The position numbers and the translations under genes are program-made. Positions 9,788 to 21,228 of a DNA stretch of 64,000 nt are shown piece by piece. Source of the DNA: Paraspadella gotoi (Eukaryota; Chaetognatha); contig CM119266.1 of assembly GCA_051294375.1 (NCBI GenBank), positions 18,499,501 to 18,563,500 of the forward strand, read 5' to 3'. Positions within the stretch are counted from its first letter, which is position 1, and the number at the start of each line of letters is the position of its first letter. The notes under the pieces are model-generated. The model did not search any database. It worked only from the letters and a program-made list of their open reading frames with translations, and was not told where the DNA came from.

Positions 9788-12700
9788 ACCATTTCTCTCT
9801 TTTTATTTTTAGTCTATATAAAATTTTTTTCTCCCAATTTTCCAATTTTTTTTTTCCGTCTTCTTTGTAACTTTTTCTACCTACTATGAGGATTTGTCTC
9901 TTACTTTTTCTACTATGAGCATTTTCCCTTTACTTTCTATAGAAATTTGCTCTTCTGTCTGCACCCACTAGATCTTCACTTGAATTGCTTTACACAAATG
10001 GCAAATTTTTGTTTGTTTTGGTCTTAATAAACCAGATGGCTCCACAAACAAAAGAGCGTTTTTAAAACAAAATAGCAATGAAATTTAATTTTCGTATATC
10101 TTTTCTGAAACAAAAGAACAGTCCTATTAAATCTTCTTTGTATTTTTACCCTATTCTACTAGAGGGCTTTACAAAACAGGAGGCTTTTTGTAAGACAAAG
10201 GAACATTCAAAAAATTTTATCTGAACCCACTAGATCTTCACTTGCACCTGCTCTTCAACAAAATAGCAAGTGTTTTTTTCGATTTTTTTATAGTAAATAT
10301 TTTTAAAAATAGTTTTTTTTTTATTTTTGCAAAATATGAAAATATGCAAAATTACCTGTTTTACTATTTTCTTGTTGCTTGCATTGTGAATGGCCTTCTT
10401 TTGCCGCATGCAACATAATCTTAAAAGTATAATGATCTCGCCAGACCTTACTATCAAAAAAATTAATAAAAAGTATTATAATCTAATTTGCATATTGCAG
10501 TAAATCATGATTAAATGGAAATTCAACCAAAAAATATTTGAATCGATATGAAACAAAGAAAATGAATACACATTTTAACTTCCTCACTGCCTCACTAATG
10601 GAACTTGATAACTAGATAGTTGAAAGCTAAAAAATTATGTAAGATGAAAAAATTATGCAAGTTGAAAAAATTATACAAATTAAAAAAATTATACAAGTTG
10701 AAAAAATTATGCAAGTTAAAAAAATTATGCAAGTTGAAAAAATTAGGCAAGTTGAAAAAATTATGCAAGATAAAAAAATTATACAAGTTGAAAAAATTAT
10801 GCAAGTTAAAAAAATTATGCAAGTTTAAAAAATTATACAAGTTGAAAAAAGTATGCAAGTTGAAAAAAGTATACAAGTTGAAAAAAGTATGCAAGTTAAA
10901 AAAGTATGCAAGCTGGAAAAATTATACAATTTGAAAAAAATGATGCTAGTTGAAAAAATGATACAAGTTGAAAAAATGATAAACGCTAAAAAAATAATGC
11001 AAGCTAAAAAATTGATACAAGCTGAAAAATAATACAAGTTGAAAAAATGAAAAAGTTAAAAAATGATGCAAATTTATAAAAATATTATTATTGCCGCAGT
11101 AACAGTTCAGTTTAAGCCTTTGAAAGCGATTTACATGTATTGGCGCAGCCACTGGTTAACTTAATGGTTAATATTTATCCCGTCTCTTCCTTTTCCCTTC
11201 ATCAGATGCGACCCGGACGCGGATTCCCCTTACCCTCCTTTACCCTCGTGGGCCGTGCCTTCCTCTCCGCCCCCGTGCGAGAAGCCCTACTGCCTCCTAG
11301 GCTGCGTGTGCCCCAGCCTCAAGATCAAATGGCCCAAGATGAGCGAAAGGGCTGAACCCGTGTCGGGAGGTGATCAGTCTAGAGAAGGCATGGCGTCAGT
11401 TGTGGGCGGACGACAGAGGCCGAAGCTGCTGTCGATTGATGAAGTCAATTGGGACTCAATCCATTTATCCGGATCGGACGAGGAAAAAGAGGAGGAGGAG
11501 GAAAGGGAGAAGACGAGGAAGAGGAAGAGAGGAAGGAAGAGCGCCGCCCCGAAAAGGCAAGCGGCGCAGTCAAAGCCGCCGGCGTCGAGGGCGCGACCTA
11601 TGGCGTCGGCGCGGCGAACGGCGTCTGCTTCGGCGTTGTCACCGCAACCGTCTAAGTCAGCATCTACGTTTGCACCAGAACCGTCTACGTCGTTGGCAAC
11701 CCAATCCACATCGAAGGCAACTCGCTCCACGAGATCATCCACTCGTGCTCGTTCTTTCGCTGCGGAGGCAGTAGCGGCTGCAGCAGAAGAAACGTCGCCG
11801 ATATCGACTTCAACAGCAGCTGCATCAGCGGCGGCGACGTCATCTCCAGCGGCGTCGACCAAATCCAAAAGACGCCGTAGAACCTCCAAGTCCAGCGGCT
11901 CGGTCAATTCCGTTAAGTCTCAAAAAGGAGCGGCGTCGCAACCTGTCGTCGACGACGCAATCGAATCTGACGCCGCCTCCGTCGCCGAGACCGGTGTCAA
12001 ATCGAGCGCGGCGCCAAGAAAGCGTCGTAATCCCGTTCGACGCTGCGCTCGATCTGCTCCTCCTACCGGCGTCATTTTCGATCTTCCTGTCGCCGCCGAT
12101 TCTCAATCTGTCGACGTCGAACCAACGAAGATCAGCGACGACGAAGTTAACGTCACCGCCACCGGCGCCACGAGCGCCACTCGCGCCAACGCAAAGGGAC
12201 GCAAATTGACGCCGAAAAGAAAGAATCTTGAGGCCGCCGCCGCTGCTGCCGCCGCTGCTGCTGCTGCCGCCGCCGCATCCGCTGAGGCCGACGCCATTTC
12301 CGGCACCACTCGCGCCACTCGCGCCACTCGCGCCACTCGCGCCAACGCAAAAGGACGCAAATTGACTGCTGCCGCCGCTGCTGCTGCCGCTGCTGCTGCC
12401 GCTGCTGCTGCCGCCGCTGCCCCAGCCGCCGAAGCCGACGCCGTTACCGGCGCCACTCCTGCCACTAGCGTCACTCGCGCCAACGAAAAGGGATGCAAAT
12501 CGACGCCGAAAAGAAAGAATCTTGAGGCCGTCGTCGCCGCCATTACCGCCTCCGCTTCCGCCGCCGCTGCTGCTGCCGCCGCTGCCGCCGCTGCCGACAC
12601 TTCAACCGCTTCAGAGTCTGCGCCCGCCGCTGCTGTCACTCCCACCGTCACTGCCGCGCCCTCCGCTACCACCGCTCTCGCCGCCGCAGCAACCGAAAGT

Positions 12701-13903
12701 GTAAATCTTAATGACGCTGCCACATCTAACAAGATTGCCGCCTCCAACGCCGCCACTGCTTCCGCCGATGGTGCTGCAGCTGCCTGTACCGTTGCTGATG
12801 TCAACACCCATGCCACTACCGTTGTCGCCGCCACCAAATCGGGGGATTCGGCAAGCGCTCCGACAAGAAAAATCGAAGATGACGCAATTCGCCCCAAGGG
12901 TTGGATCGTCACAACTCCTTCTCTCAATCACGAAACCTTTCGCTCTGTCTCTCCACCCGGCACTGCATCTCCTCCCAGCGCTGCATCTTCTTTCTGCATC
13001 GTCTCTCCACCTGAAGGTGCATCTTCTCCCAGTATCGTCTCTTCACCCGGCACTGCATCTTCTCCCAGCGCCGTCTCTCCACCTGGCGCTGCATCTCCGC
13101 CCGCCTCGGCTTCGCAGCCAACTTCCGGCGCCTTCAAATCCCTAGTGAGTTTAGCGCAGGCGCCGATCTTGACTCGCGGTGCCAAAGATTCCAACTCGCT
13201 GATTCACATTCGTCTTCCGTCGTCGGCAATGTCGGCGGGATCGACCAAAACAACAACAACAACAACAACGACGACGACGACGACTTCTACTCCGGCTGTC
13301 CTCACCTTCATGAAGCCTCGACAGCCACCCCGTGCCCTTTCGGCCGTCTTCGGGCCAGACGGGCACCTCGTCTACGCAGACTCCGCCGCCCGACGCAGCG
13401 CTGCCCCGCAGTCGACCGTTTTCCTTCAACGGCCGGGCTCTCTGATCCAACAAATCCCCCAGGCCCAGCGCGAAACAATTATCCATCAAGGAAGCGTTAC
13501 ATTATCTTTCTTTGCTCCTTTCGCTGGACCCATCAAGCCAACCCTGCCCGCCGCTCTGCCCGTCACATCTCTCCAAGCTCAGCCCGTCATTCGGGACATG
13601 GCTCCATTGGCGCCGCTTTCAGCCGAGTCCGTCGGCCGAATGGTGGCGCCGGCGTTGGCGGCGTTGCAGGCGCCGCAGAGAGTGTATGAGCGGAAGACGG
13701 CGGCGTCGTCGGCGAAAACGGCAAGGGCTTCGGTGCCAGATGTGGCAGCGCCGACCCAAAGGTCCTTCGTTCCTCTTCAGCACCGCAGAGACATCGGCGC
13801 CTCCAGGTACAGTCGCGCCGTTTTTGAAAAACCGGAATCATCGTCGGCGTCATCGACCAGGAAGTGGCGCCGCGAGGGAAATGGTGTCGGAGAGAAGAAG
13901 TAA
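8858..13903 (+). CDS. Ala/Ser-rich nuclear-type protein with Cys motif, two exons, possibly MGA-like
   Basis: The CDS is 8858..9576 joined to 11206..13903, 3417 nt encoding 1138 residues. An in-frame TAA at 8840-8842 fixes the start; the donor is GTAAGT and the acceptor TTCATCAG, and the split Glu codon 240 keeps the frame. Residues 1-130 are Ser/Glu/Lys-rich and are followed by seven prolines. Residues 136-200 are Trp/Tyr-rich and well ordered. Residues 241-278 hold CDPD and CEKPYCLLGCVCPSL, which reminds me of the conserved cysteine segment of MGA proteins; that match is from memory. Next come an acidic run, a basic NLS-like stretch (KRKRGRK), and three modules with RANxKGxK plus poly-Ala (about 570-710). 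Then follow Ser/Pro repeats, a poly-Thr run and a better-ordered C-terminus (about 930-1100). A nuclear chromatin role is inference. Confidence 0.7.
9711..9780. repeat. (CT)n microsatellite in intron 1
   Basis: About 35 uninterrupted CT units, flanked by shorter CTCA and CT runs (9687-9710 and 9781-9800). Confidence 0.95.
10628..11075. repeat. 18-bp minisatellite, about 25 units, in intron 1
   Basis: The unit resembles AAAAATTATGCAAGTTGA, and about 25 copies run head to tail with point changes. Left units carry ATTATGCAAG or ATTATACAAG, middle units AGTATGCAAG, and right units ATGATACAAG and more degenerate forms. The 18-base period leaves long frames open on both strands, Lys/Leu-rich on plus and Asn/Phe-rich on minus. 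These are repeat products, not genes. Several units contain TTATGCAA, close to a C/EBP-type site. Confidence 0.9.
12172..12530 (+). repeat. Three-module internal repeat in exon 2 (RANxKGxK plus poly-Ala)
   Basis: The block TRANAKGRKLTPKRKNLE followed by an Ala run occurs at about 12172-12285. A shorter version lacking PKRKNLE occurs at 12335-12430. A third (TRANEKGCKSTPKRKNLE) is at about 12472-12530 and is followed by another Ala-rich run. GCC/GCT codons alternate irregularly in the Ala runs. A four-fold ACTCGCGCC direct repeat at 12307-12342 encodes TRATRATRA. The modules suggest slippage-driven growth inside the CDS. Confidence 0.7.
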
Positions 13904-13907
13904 AAAA

Positions 13908-13967
13908 AATAAAACAATAACACGAGGAGACCAAAAAAAAAAAGAGGAAAATTCGCAATGAAATAAA
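13908..13967 (+). promoter_or_regulatory. Polyadenylation signals of the Ala-rich gene
   Basis: AATAAA occurs at 13908-13913, directly after the stop, and at 13962-13967, followed by a T/G-rich stretch (13976-14015) as expected downstream of a cleavage site. The second is better placed. Confidence 0.5.
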
Positions 13968-14421
13968 AATGAAGATGATTTCTTTGGCTTATTGTTGTTT
14001 CAATTGTTTGGTTTAATATTATTCTTGAATTATGTTTTGTACGAAATTTTGCCTTTTGTTTCAAAATGCGCATTGATAGATTACGAATTCAATATATCAG
14101 AAACGAATTCGTTACAAATAACTGATATAATAAGAATTTGTTTGGACAAATTATATGTATTTCTGGTCCACATTCTTACTTTTACTTATTTTTATTAATG
14201 GTACAATTTTCAGTTGCCGAAGGCAAAGTTCAAACTGCCGTCCAAAAAAAATTGGGTTGACCTTTTGTTTTTACTCGAATTTTTACTTTTAAGTCATTGA
14301 TTTGTCATTAATTGACGTTTTGGCCAATTTTTCCTAAGGTGTTTCCCTCTCTCTGCCTGGGTCAACACACTCTCGCTTTCTCTCATTTACGACATGGCCA
14401 GTAACTGTAGCATGGAAATCG

Positions 14422-14428
<7 letters not shown>

Positions 14429-14517
<89 letters not shown>

Positions 14518-14529
14518 TCTCTCTCTCCC
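14429..14529. repeat. (CT)n microsatellite
   Basis: About 100 bases of CT, preceded by a run of eight C and interrupted by a single CG and CC variants. Confidence 0.95.
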
Positions 14530-14636
14530 CCTTTTTCATAATTTGAAATATCGTTCCATTCTCCCTTGCCACTGACTCTCATGGGAAGAATTGCTAAACA
14601 TTTTTAATTATTTGTAGTTCGTTGATGTAGCTCACA

Positions 14637-14640
<4 letters not shown>

Positions 14641-14707
<67 letters not shown>

Positions 14708-14718
14708 CCCCTCCCCCT
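14641..14718. repeat. (CT)n microsatellite ending in CCCTCC
   Basis: About 31 CT units followed by CCCTCCCCCTCCCCC. Confidence 0.95.
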
Positions 14719-15332
14719 ATCACGTTATTTTTTTAGTCAATGTTACAAACAAGTTATTACCATGTCCATATATTTACCAAAAGAATTGTTAACGTTTGCC
14801 TCAAATTTTACGAAAATAAAGTTTAAAAAACAATAATGTAGCTGTTTTTTCCCTCCAAACACGAATTTTGAGATAAGATAACGAAACCCGACGAGAGATT
14901 TTTGCTTCTTCTCAATTTATCTTCGAATTTAAAAAAAAAACAAAGTCGTAATCAGTGTTTGGTTTTGCAAAAATACTGAAATGAAAAAAAAAAAAAGTCC
15001 CGGTTTATATTAAATTCGACTGGTTTTCTGTTTTTTGTGACAGGACGATTGTTAAACGGAACTGTTCAATCATTTATGACAAGAATCTTATCGCTCGGAA
15101 TGAACTCAAAATTAAGTCTTCGCTTTAGAAAATCTTTTTTGAACGATTCTGATGGGAAAAGTTGGAAACTTAAAAGGGAAAACATTTGAAACAAAGTAAG
15201 TTTTTTGAAGAATGTATCGTTCAAACGAATCTTTTAAAGATTAAATTCATGAAATGAAAATGATGAATTACTAATCGTCGTAAAATTAAGACGCAAAATA
15301 TATTATCGGGGAAAAAGTTGTAAAATCTATTG

Positions 15333-15652
15333 TGATCAACTGATCAACTCATCAACTGATCAACTCATCAACTGATCAACTCATCAACTGATCAACTCAT
15401 CAACTGATCAACTGATCAACTGATCAACTGATCAACTCATCAACTGATCAACTGATCAACTGATCAACTGATCAACTGATCATCTGATCAACTCAACAAC
15501 TCATCAACTGATCAACTCATCAACTGATCAACTGATCAACTCATCAACTGATCAACTCATCAACTGATCAACTGATCAACTCATCAACTCATCAACTGAT
15601 CAACTCATCAACTCAACAACTCATCAACTCATCAACTCATCAACTCATCAAC
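15333..15652. repeat. 8-bp minisatellite TGATCAAC/TCATCAAC, about 40 units
   Basis: Head-to-tail octamers of two main types, TGATCAAC and TCATCAAC, with one TGATCATC and two TCAACAAC variants. TGATCA is palindromic. The corresponding array in copy C is 36778-37105. Confidence 0.95.
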
Positions 15653-16645
15653 CTCGTTTTGAATCCAATTGACCGATAGAACGACTAAAAAATGAAACAA
15701 AAGTGACCTTATATGAAATTGGTACAACCAATATAAAAATTATCCATTAATTTAATAAATAAGCTATCTTGCCCCTGACTTTGGACAGGCTTTGGTGGTT
15801 TAAGGCCTCCATCACTCTTACAAGATAATGACATAGCAGGTCCCTGCAAGGTTTCAATCAAGACTCTCTCACAGTCTCGTTTATTCACTCCCAGAGTACC
15901 TGGCTTCCCTATCAATGAAGTGGTATAATATTTCAAAGAATGTTTCAATTGTATGAAAAGATATTTTAGAATAAGTTGATTTTTCTTGTTTTTTTCCCTC
16001 GAACATGAATCGATGGCTTTGGAGTGAACAAGACGCTCGTTAATGTGGCCATGCGAGATCCGTTTTTGCTGAGTTAAAATGACCCGTTTCTCAGAAGCCA
16101 AAACATAAAGTAAACTATTTTAATTTTAAGAATAAAATAAAATTCTTTGAGCGAATTATTTCTCTGAGTGTGGGGTGGGCGAGTGGCGAGGGGAGAGAGA
16201 GAGAAATAAAAATGGATCGAATTAAGGTATTTTAAATTTATTTGGGTCAAAAAGGCCTTCATTTCTTTTTATTATTTTTTATGGTCAATTTTTTTTTAAT
16301 AGGAATTGAAAAAAACGAAAGTTTTTTGATCGGCGACTTTTCCCTCGGAGTCGCTCTCAATTTTATTTAATATTATTCAATCTTCGCTTCTTAATGTATT
16401 CCTTTTTAAATATTTTAAATTATTCATATAAATCCATTGTAAATTATTTTTGGAATCTCCGTTTAAATATTTTTTACGTAATTTATTGAGGTGAGTTTTT
16501 TATTTTAGAGTGTAACGGCAGTCTAATCTAAGTTTAATTAGAAAAGGTAAAACTTGAAATATTTTTTAGATTATCCGAATTAAAAATATTTATAAAATAT
16601 ATAGTGTATGATATAAAAAAATGATGGAATTTTTTTTCTTTACAG

Positions 16646-16774
16646 GGAAAGTCGCTTCAACTTAAACGCGACTAAAACGCGGAAATATTTAAATCGACGG
16701 AAATAGGATTATTTAATAATTAATTAAATAATTAATTAATTAATCGGCCTGTGATTATATATTCTACGAATCAG
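16646..16774 (+). ncRNA. Exon-like segment with both splice sites, no coding frame (copy A)
   Basis: A good acceptor (T-rich tract then TTTACAG, 16639-16645) and a consensus donor (CAG/GTAAGT, 16772-16780) bound 129 bases. All three frames contain stops, so it would be an untranslated exon or part of a noncoding RNA. The middle is TTAATTAA-rich. The same segment with both sites is at 38105-38232 in copy C. Whether it is transcribed is inference. Confidence 0.3.
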
Positions 16775-17019
16775 GTAAGTTGATTTCAATCTTTTTCTTC
16801 ACTCAAATAATAAAAAAAAAAAAAAACCCAATCAAATGTTCCTTTGTTTTATGGTGATTTCTCGTGTTTTCTCGGCGCTAATTTTATTGTGACGTTTTAA
16901 CGCTAGCCAATCTATAAAAATTGGAGTCTTTCTCTAGCCCTTTCGGCCTTGTTTTTTAAAAGTGACTCATTTCATTTTAAATTTTAAATAATATTAATTT
17001 TTAGATCAAGCATTATGGT

Positions 17020-17070
17020 TTAAGATTGGGGTTAAGAACTAGGGTTTAGGGTTAGAGATTAGGGATTAAA
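17020..17070 (+). repeat. Degenerate telomere-like GGGTTA/TTTAGGG stretch
   Basis: Words such as GGGGTTAAG, AGGGTTTAGGGTTAGAG and TTAGGG cluster over about 50 bases. The order is irregular, so this is not a functional telomere. A copy lies at about 38480-38525. Confidence 0.4.
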
Positions 17071-17916
17071 ATTAAAGTTCAGGAATTAATAAACAGAAAT
17101 AGAGCGCGTTTAGAAAAGAGAGCCTTATTTTCATTACTTTTCCCCTCGGAAGTAAAAAAAACTCGTAGCAAAATCGTGAAAAGTCTGAAAGACTGAGATT
17201 CGATCTTTGGGTTCAAAGGTCAAACGCGAAGAATTGGATCGAAACTTTTCAAAAATCTCGACAGAAGTTGACATTTTTGTGACGGATTTATATCCCAGGG
17301 AATCGAAAGGATAACAACAACAACGAAACAACAACGAGTAAGATAACCTTACCGTAGTTCATCTCTTGTTTCTCCTTAAGTCTTAACTCAACGATTTAAA
17401 ATATTTAAAAGATTTTAAAGGTTTTAACCAGTCTCGTCAAAATAAAATTTACGGCGAATTTTTAATTTTCCCTCGAATAAAAAAGAGAAAATTATATCGA
17501 GACTTAATAACTTGAGTCTTCGCTCGTGTTACCGAATTTTTTGATCTCAAAATTGGAAGACGAAAAACGATATTTGTCAATTTTAAAAAAATGCGGCAAT
17601 CAAGACCGGTGGAAAAATTGGACCAATGAGGAGAAGAGAAAAAAATGACACAAACATTAGTTTTTCTCTCCTACAAATTTTCTTGAGGTTTATTTTAATT
17701 TTTAAAGGTTCTAATTAAGCTTCTTAGTTTCCCTTTTCTCTTTAATTTTTTTACTTTTATTCTCATTTTTTTTCTTACCGTTTTTCCTCCTCTTCTTCTT
17801 CTTATTTTTCTTGTTCTTATTCTTTCTCCTCTTTCTCCTCCTCTTTCCCCTCTGGGGAATAAGTAAAAACAATTCTTGTATCTTTTTTTATCCTATTTCA
17901 TATATATTTCTCTTTT

Positions 17917-17918
17917 TT

Positions 17919-18006
<88 letters not shown>

Positions 18007-18007
18007 T
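17917..18007. repeat. (CTTT)n microsatellite (copy A)
   Basis: About 22 CTTT units. The homologous array in copy C (39362-39450) is broken up by short indels. Confidence 0.95.
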
Positions 18008-18054
18008 TTTTTCTCTTCACTTTAAATTTTTCATATTTTACCCTCACCTTCCTC

Positions 18055-18337
18055 CCTATACTCTCTTTCTCTCTCTTTCTCCTTCCTCTCCCTCCCCTCC
18101 TTCTATCTCTCCTTCTCCTGACTCTCTCTCTATGCCTACCTCCCTCTCTCCATCTCCCTCCCTATCCTTCCTCTCTCTCTCCTTCCTCTCTCCCTCTCTC
18201 TCCCCTCCCTCTATCTCTCCTTCTTCTTCTTCTCTCACTCTCTCTCTCTTCTTCTCATTTCTCTCTCCCTTCTCCCTCACATTCGTTTCACGCCCAACAT
18301 TCGGTCTTCCGCTGATTTACGATTTCTTTCGTCCGTC

Positions 18338-18378
<41 letters not shown>

Positions 18379-18550
18379 TCCCTCCTTCCCCCTCTCTCTC
18401 TTCCTCTCTCCTTTCCCCCTCTCTTTCTCCCATTATTTTTAACTCTTCTCCCCTCTCACTCCTCCTCTCTTTTTCTTTTTCCTCTTCCCCTCTCTCTTCC
18501 CCTCTCCATTTCTTTCTCTCTCTCCCCCTGCTCCTCCTCTTCCTCCTCGC
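18055..18550. repeat. Long polypyrimidine tract (copy A)
   Basis: About 500 bases of almost pure C/T on the plus strand, including CT, CCCTCT and CTTCTT patches, with one island of mixed sequence at 18280-18335. It keeps a frame open from 17811 to 18611 that encodes only Ser/Leu/Phe/Pro low complexity; this is not a gene. In copy C the tract is 39485-40135 and includes a poly-C run (about 39650-39677). Confidence 0.9.
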
Positions 18551-18614
18551 TGGAGGATTTACGATTCCCTTAGGATCAAAATCTTTGTTGGATAACGTCG
18601 CCTTGGCGTAGGGG

Positions 18615-18648
18615 TGGCGCATTGGTACCACTAAAAGTGGCGCAGTGG
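18615..18648 (+). other. Two tRNA A-box-like words (SINE-like, unconfirmed)
   Basis: TGGCGCATTGG (18615-18625) and TGGCGCAGTGG (18638-18648) fit the RNA polymerase III A-box consensus TGGCNNAGTGG. No matching B box follows at tRNA spacing, so this is at best a relic of a tRNA-derived element. Copy C keeps the first word (40196-40206) but has an indel in the second. Confidence 0.2.
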
Positions 18649-19461
18649 TTCCTCTTTATTGACGAGGTGGTCACACTGTTTCTGCCAACTGATTCCAACG
18701 CGTGACTGGCATAAAGAGGCAACCTTGACCGTCACCCGATGGAGAAACTGGATTTGCAATCGGATCATTGCAAATCGCAGATGGAAGCGAAAGTCAAATG
18801 CGACTGCAGAGGAAAAACGGAGCAACGGGGTCTCAGTTTTGAGTCAATGTCTCTTAGTTTCATTTCTGTTAGCATCGAAAAAGTTATAGAATTGAAATTA
18901 GAATTGAATCGAATTAAAATTCGCGATAGAAATGAAAATCTAAATCTTTGTCGGAATCTTTTCTCTCTCAGATGGCGAGAATTCAAAGAATTAAACTTTT
19001 ACAAATAATTCGCCGCTTTGAAGTTTTTTTTTTTTAATTTTCATTTAAAATTGACAGAATTTTAAACTATTTTATTTAATAAAATCCGAATGAAAAAAAA
19101 AATCTAAAACTTTTCTGCTTTTCTCCTTTGCCAAATATAGAAAAATAAAAAAAATATTTTCATTTAAATATTTTTCGAAATAATGACAAAAATCATCGAA
19201 AAATAAATGAAAAAAGAAAAGATTTTTGATTTTGGTAGCTTTAGTTAGACTTGACCTGGGCTCGATCTGGGTTCGTTTAGCTTGATTTTGGCCTGGGCTT
19301 TGGGGTTCGGGTTGGGCTTGGTTTTAAGTTAGGGTTTTCTTGGGATTTTGCTTGGTTCGTCCTTGGCCTTCGCTTCTTGTATTCGTTTGACGAATCAATC
19401 GAAATTTTTCGCGCTTTATTTGGCAGATCGTCACAAAAAGCCTTTGCTTGTCAGTGCCGAC

Positions 19462-19569
<108 letters not shown>

Positions 19570-20519
19570 TTTTTGGCTTTCGATCTTTCTCTCTCAGATG
19601 GTGAATCACTTATAGATTTTTTTCTTCTTCTGTTGATTCAGCAGAAGATAATCCACAACAACAACAATAACAACAACAACAACAACCGTGACCTTTTTAC
19701 AGCCGTCGTCGTTATCGTCGTCGTTGTCGTCGTCGTCGTTGTCGTCGTCGATTTTAAGGTGCGATGCATTAGCGTTGTCTGATAGTAAACGTCATGTTTA
19801 CAACGCGATCGACCGAAAGATCGATGGTTTTTCCAATGTTTTTTAGTCGTCGTCGTCGTTGTCGTCGTCGTCGCAGTCGTTGTCGTTATCTTTGCGGAGA
19901 GAAGGTAAGAATTAGAAAAAAGGAAAAAGAAAGAAAGAGGAGTGAAAGGAAGAATTATGTAAAAGAGAGTAAAAAGAAAAGAAGAAAAGAGAAGGGAAGA
20001 ATTAGGAAAGAAAGATAAAAGGAGAGAGAGAATAATAGAAATAGAAATAGAAATAATTCGGAAAATAAAGGAAAAAAATAGAGTAAAGAAAGGAAGGATT
20101 ATGAAAAGATAGGAAGAAGATAAAAGGGGAAAGAAGCTAAGAATTAGTAATAGAAAGTAAAACTAAAAAGAAAGGAGGGAAAACTAAAGAAATAAAAAAA
20201 TATGAAAAGTGAATTTCTGTCATCCATCATATCTTAACCGATGATGACGACGACTTTCGCCAACAAGAAAGGAGAACGTAAAAAACCCTCAACGACAACA
20301 ATAACAACAACTACAACAACGACGACGACTTCTGCCGTTTCACGGCTCACGCCTTTCACTCGCCGACTTTCGGCTTCTGTAAAAAGAAAAGGAAAACCGA
20401 TTCACACAACGAATCACATTCACGGTCATGCCGACCGTGAAGGAGGGGGGTGAACAATAACACAATGATTCGCACCATGAGATGTGACGCGTGAGGATGG
20501 AGGGAGAAGGAAAATATAC

Positions 20520-20631
<112 letters not shown>

Positions 20632-20699
20632 CCTCTCATCGCCGATTTTTAGGGGAAAATGTATTTTTCCGTTCGTTTCATCCTATCAGCTTTCGTCCC

Positions 20700-20800
20700 C
20701 GGGATGCTTCGACCAATTAGCGTTCGTCCCCTCGGAATCACGACCAATCAGATCCCTCTGGACGCGATTCTCTGTCGCGATTGGTCCAGATGATCGAATA
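20700..20800. promoter_or_regulatory. Candidate promoter with three CCAAT boxes (copy A)
   Basis: Within 72 bases there are GACCAATTAG (CCAAT at 20713-20717), CGACCAATCAG (20744-20748) and, inverted, GCGATTGGTCC (20780-20784). These fit the NF-Y consensus. The stretch is GC-richer than its surroundings and sits between AG arrays. Copy C keeps the first two (42329-42333 and 42361-42365); the third has one inserted T. CCAAT clusters of this spacing are typical of animal promoters. The direction of transcription and the gene are unknown. A minus-strand donor-like GACGAGGTAAGAC lies about 110 bases away. Confidence 0.4.
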
Positions 20801-20982
20801 TTCTGTTCCCCGGTTATCACAATTTTTTTTCTCTTCCCTCTTCCTCCTTTCAAAGAAAAGCAAAAGCTCTTCCTCCTCATCCTCCTTATCCCGTTGACTT
20901 ACCACGGTCTTACCTCGTCGCGGTCGTCGTCGTCTGCGTCGTCTTCGACGACGTTTCCAGTCCTCGCGAAGAGAGACGACGA

Positions 20983-20988
20983 GAGAGA

Positions 20989-21044
<56 letters not shown>

Positions 21045-21048
21045 GAGC
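20983..21048. repeat. (AG)n microsatellite (copy A)
   Basis: AG run with ATGAG interruptions. It is followed at 21117-21226 by CT arrays of the opposite polarity. Confidence 0.9.
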
Positions 21049-21190
21049 ACGTTCTTTTTTTCTTTTTATATATTTTGCTTTTCTCCTTTTTAACTTCATT
21101 TTCTTTTTTTTATTTTAGTCTCTCTCTCTCCCGGGCCTGCGTTCTTTCGACAGCGTCTCTCTCTCTCTCTCTCTTCTCTCTCTCTTCTCT

Positions 21191-21228
<38 letters not shown>

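Larger units (their letters stand above)
9577..11205 (+). other. Intron 1 of the Ala-rich gene
   Basis: This 1629-bp GT-AG intron starts with consensus GTAAGT and ends in a pyrimidine tract plus ATCAG. It splits a codon after its second base. It is AT-rich and contains a long CT microsatellite and an 18-bp minisatellite, listed separately. Stops in the exon 1 frame begin right after the donor. Confidence 0.75.
13968..15177. other. Intergenic stretch with two CT microsatellites
   Basis: AT-rich sequence with CT arrays at 14429-14529 and 14641-14718. ORFs here are repeat products (Arg/Glu alternation). Nothing else was recognised. Confidence 0.6.

Noticed and set aside
11374-12927. Long minus-strand frames opposite exon 2 of the Ala-rich gene
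   Set aside because: They are shadows of the GC-rich Ala/Ser codons; the plus-strand model has splice sites, a start and a polyadenylation signal.
15333-15652. Regularly spaced repeat resembling a CRISPR array
   Set aside because: Units are contiguous octamers with no spacers, in eukaryotic sequence.
15709-16101. 130-codon minus ORF
   Set aside because: It is not kept open in copy C, where indels break it, and no domain is recognised.
17020-17070. Telomere or chromosome end
   Set aside because: Only a few irregular TTAGGG/TTTAGGG words, with unique sequence on both sides.
17811-18611. 266-codon ORF rich in Phe, Leu, Ser and Pro
   Set aside because: It is the translation of CTTT and CT tracts; it breaks apart in the other copy.
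18605-18665. tRNA gene
   Set aside because: A-box-like words are present, but there is no B box or cloverleaf at the right distance.
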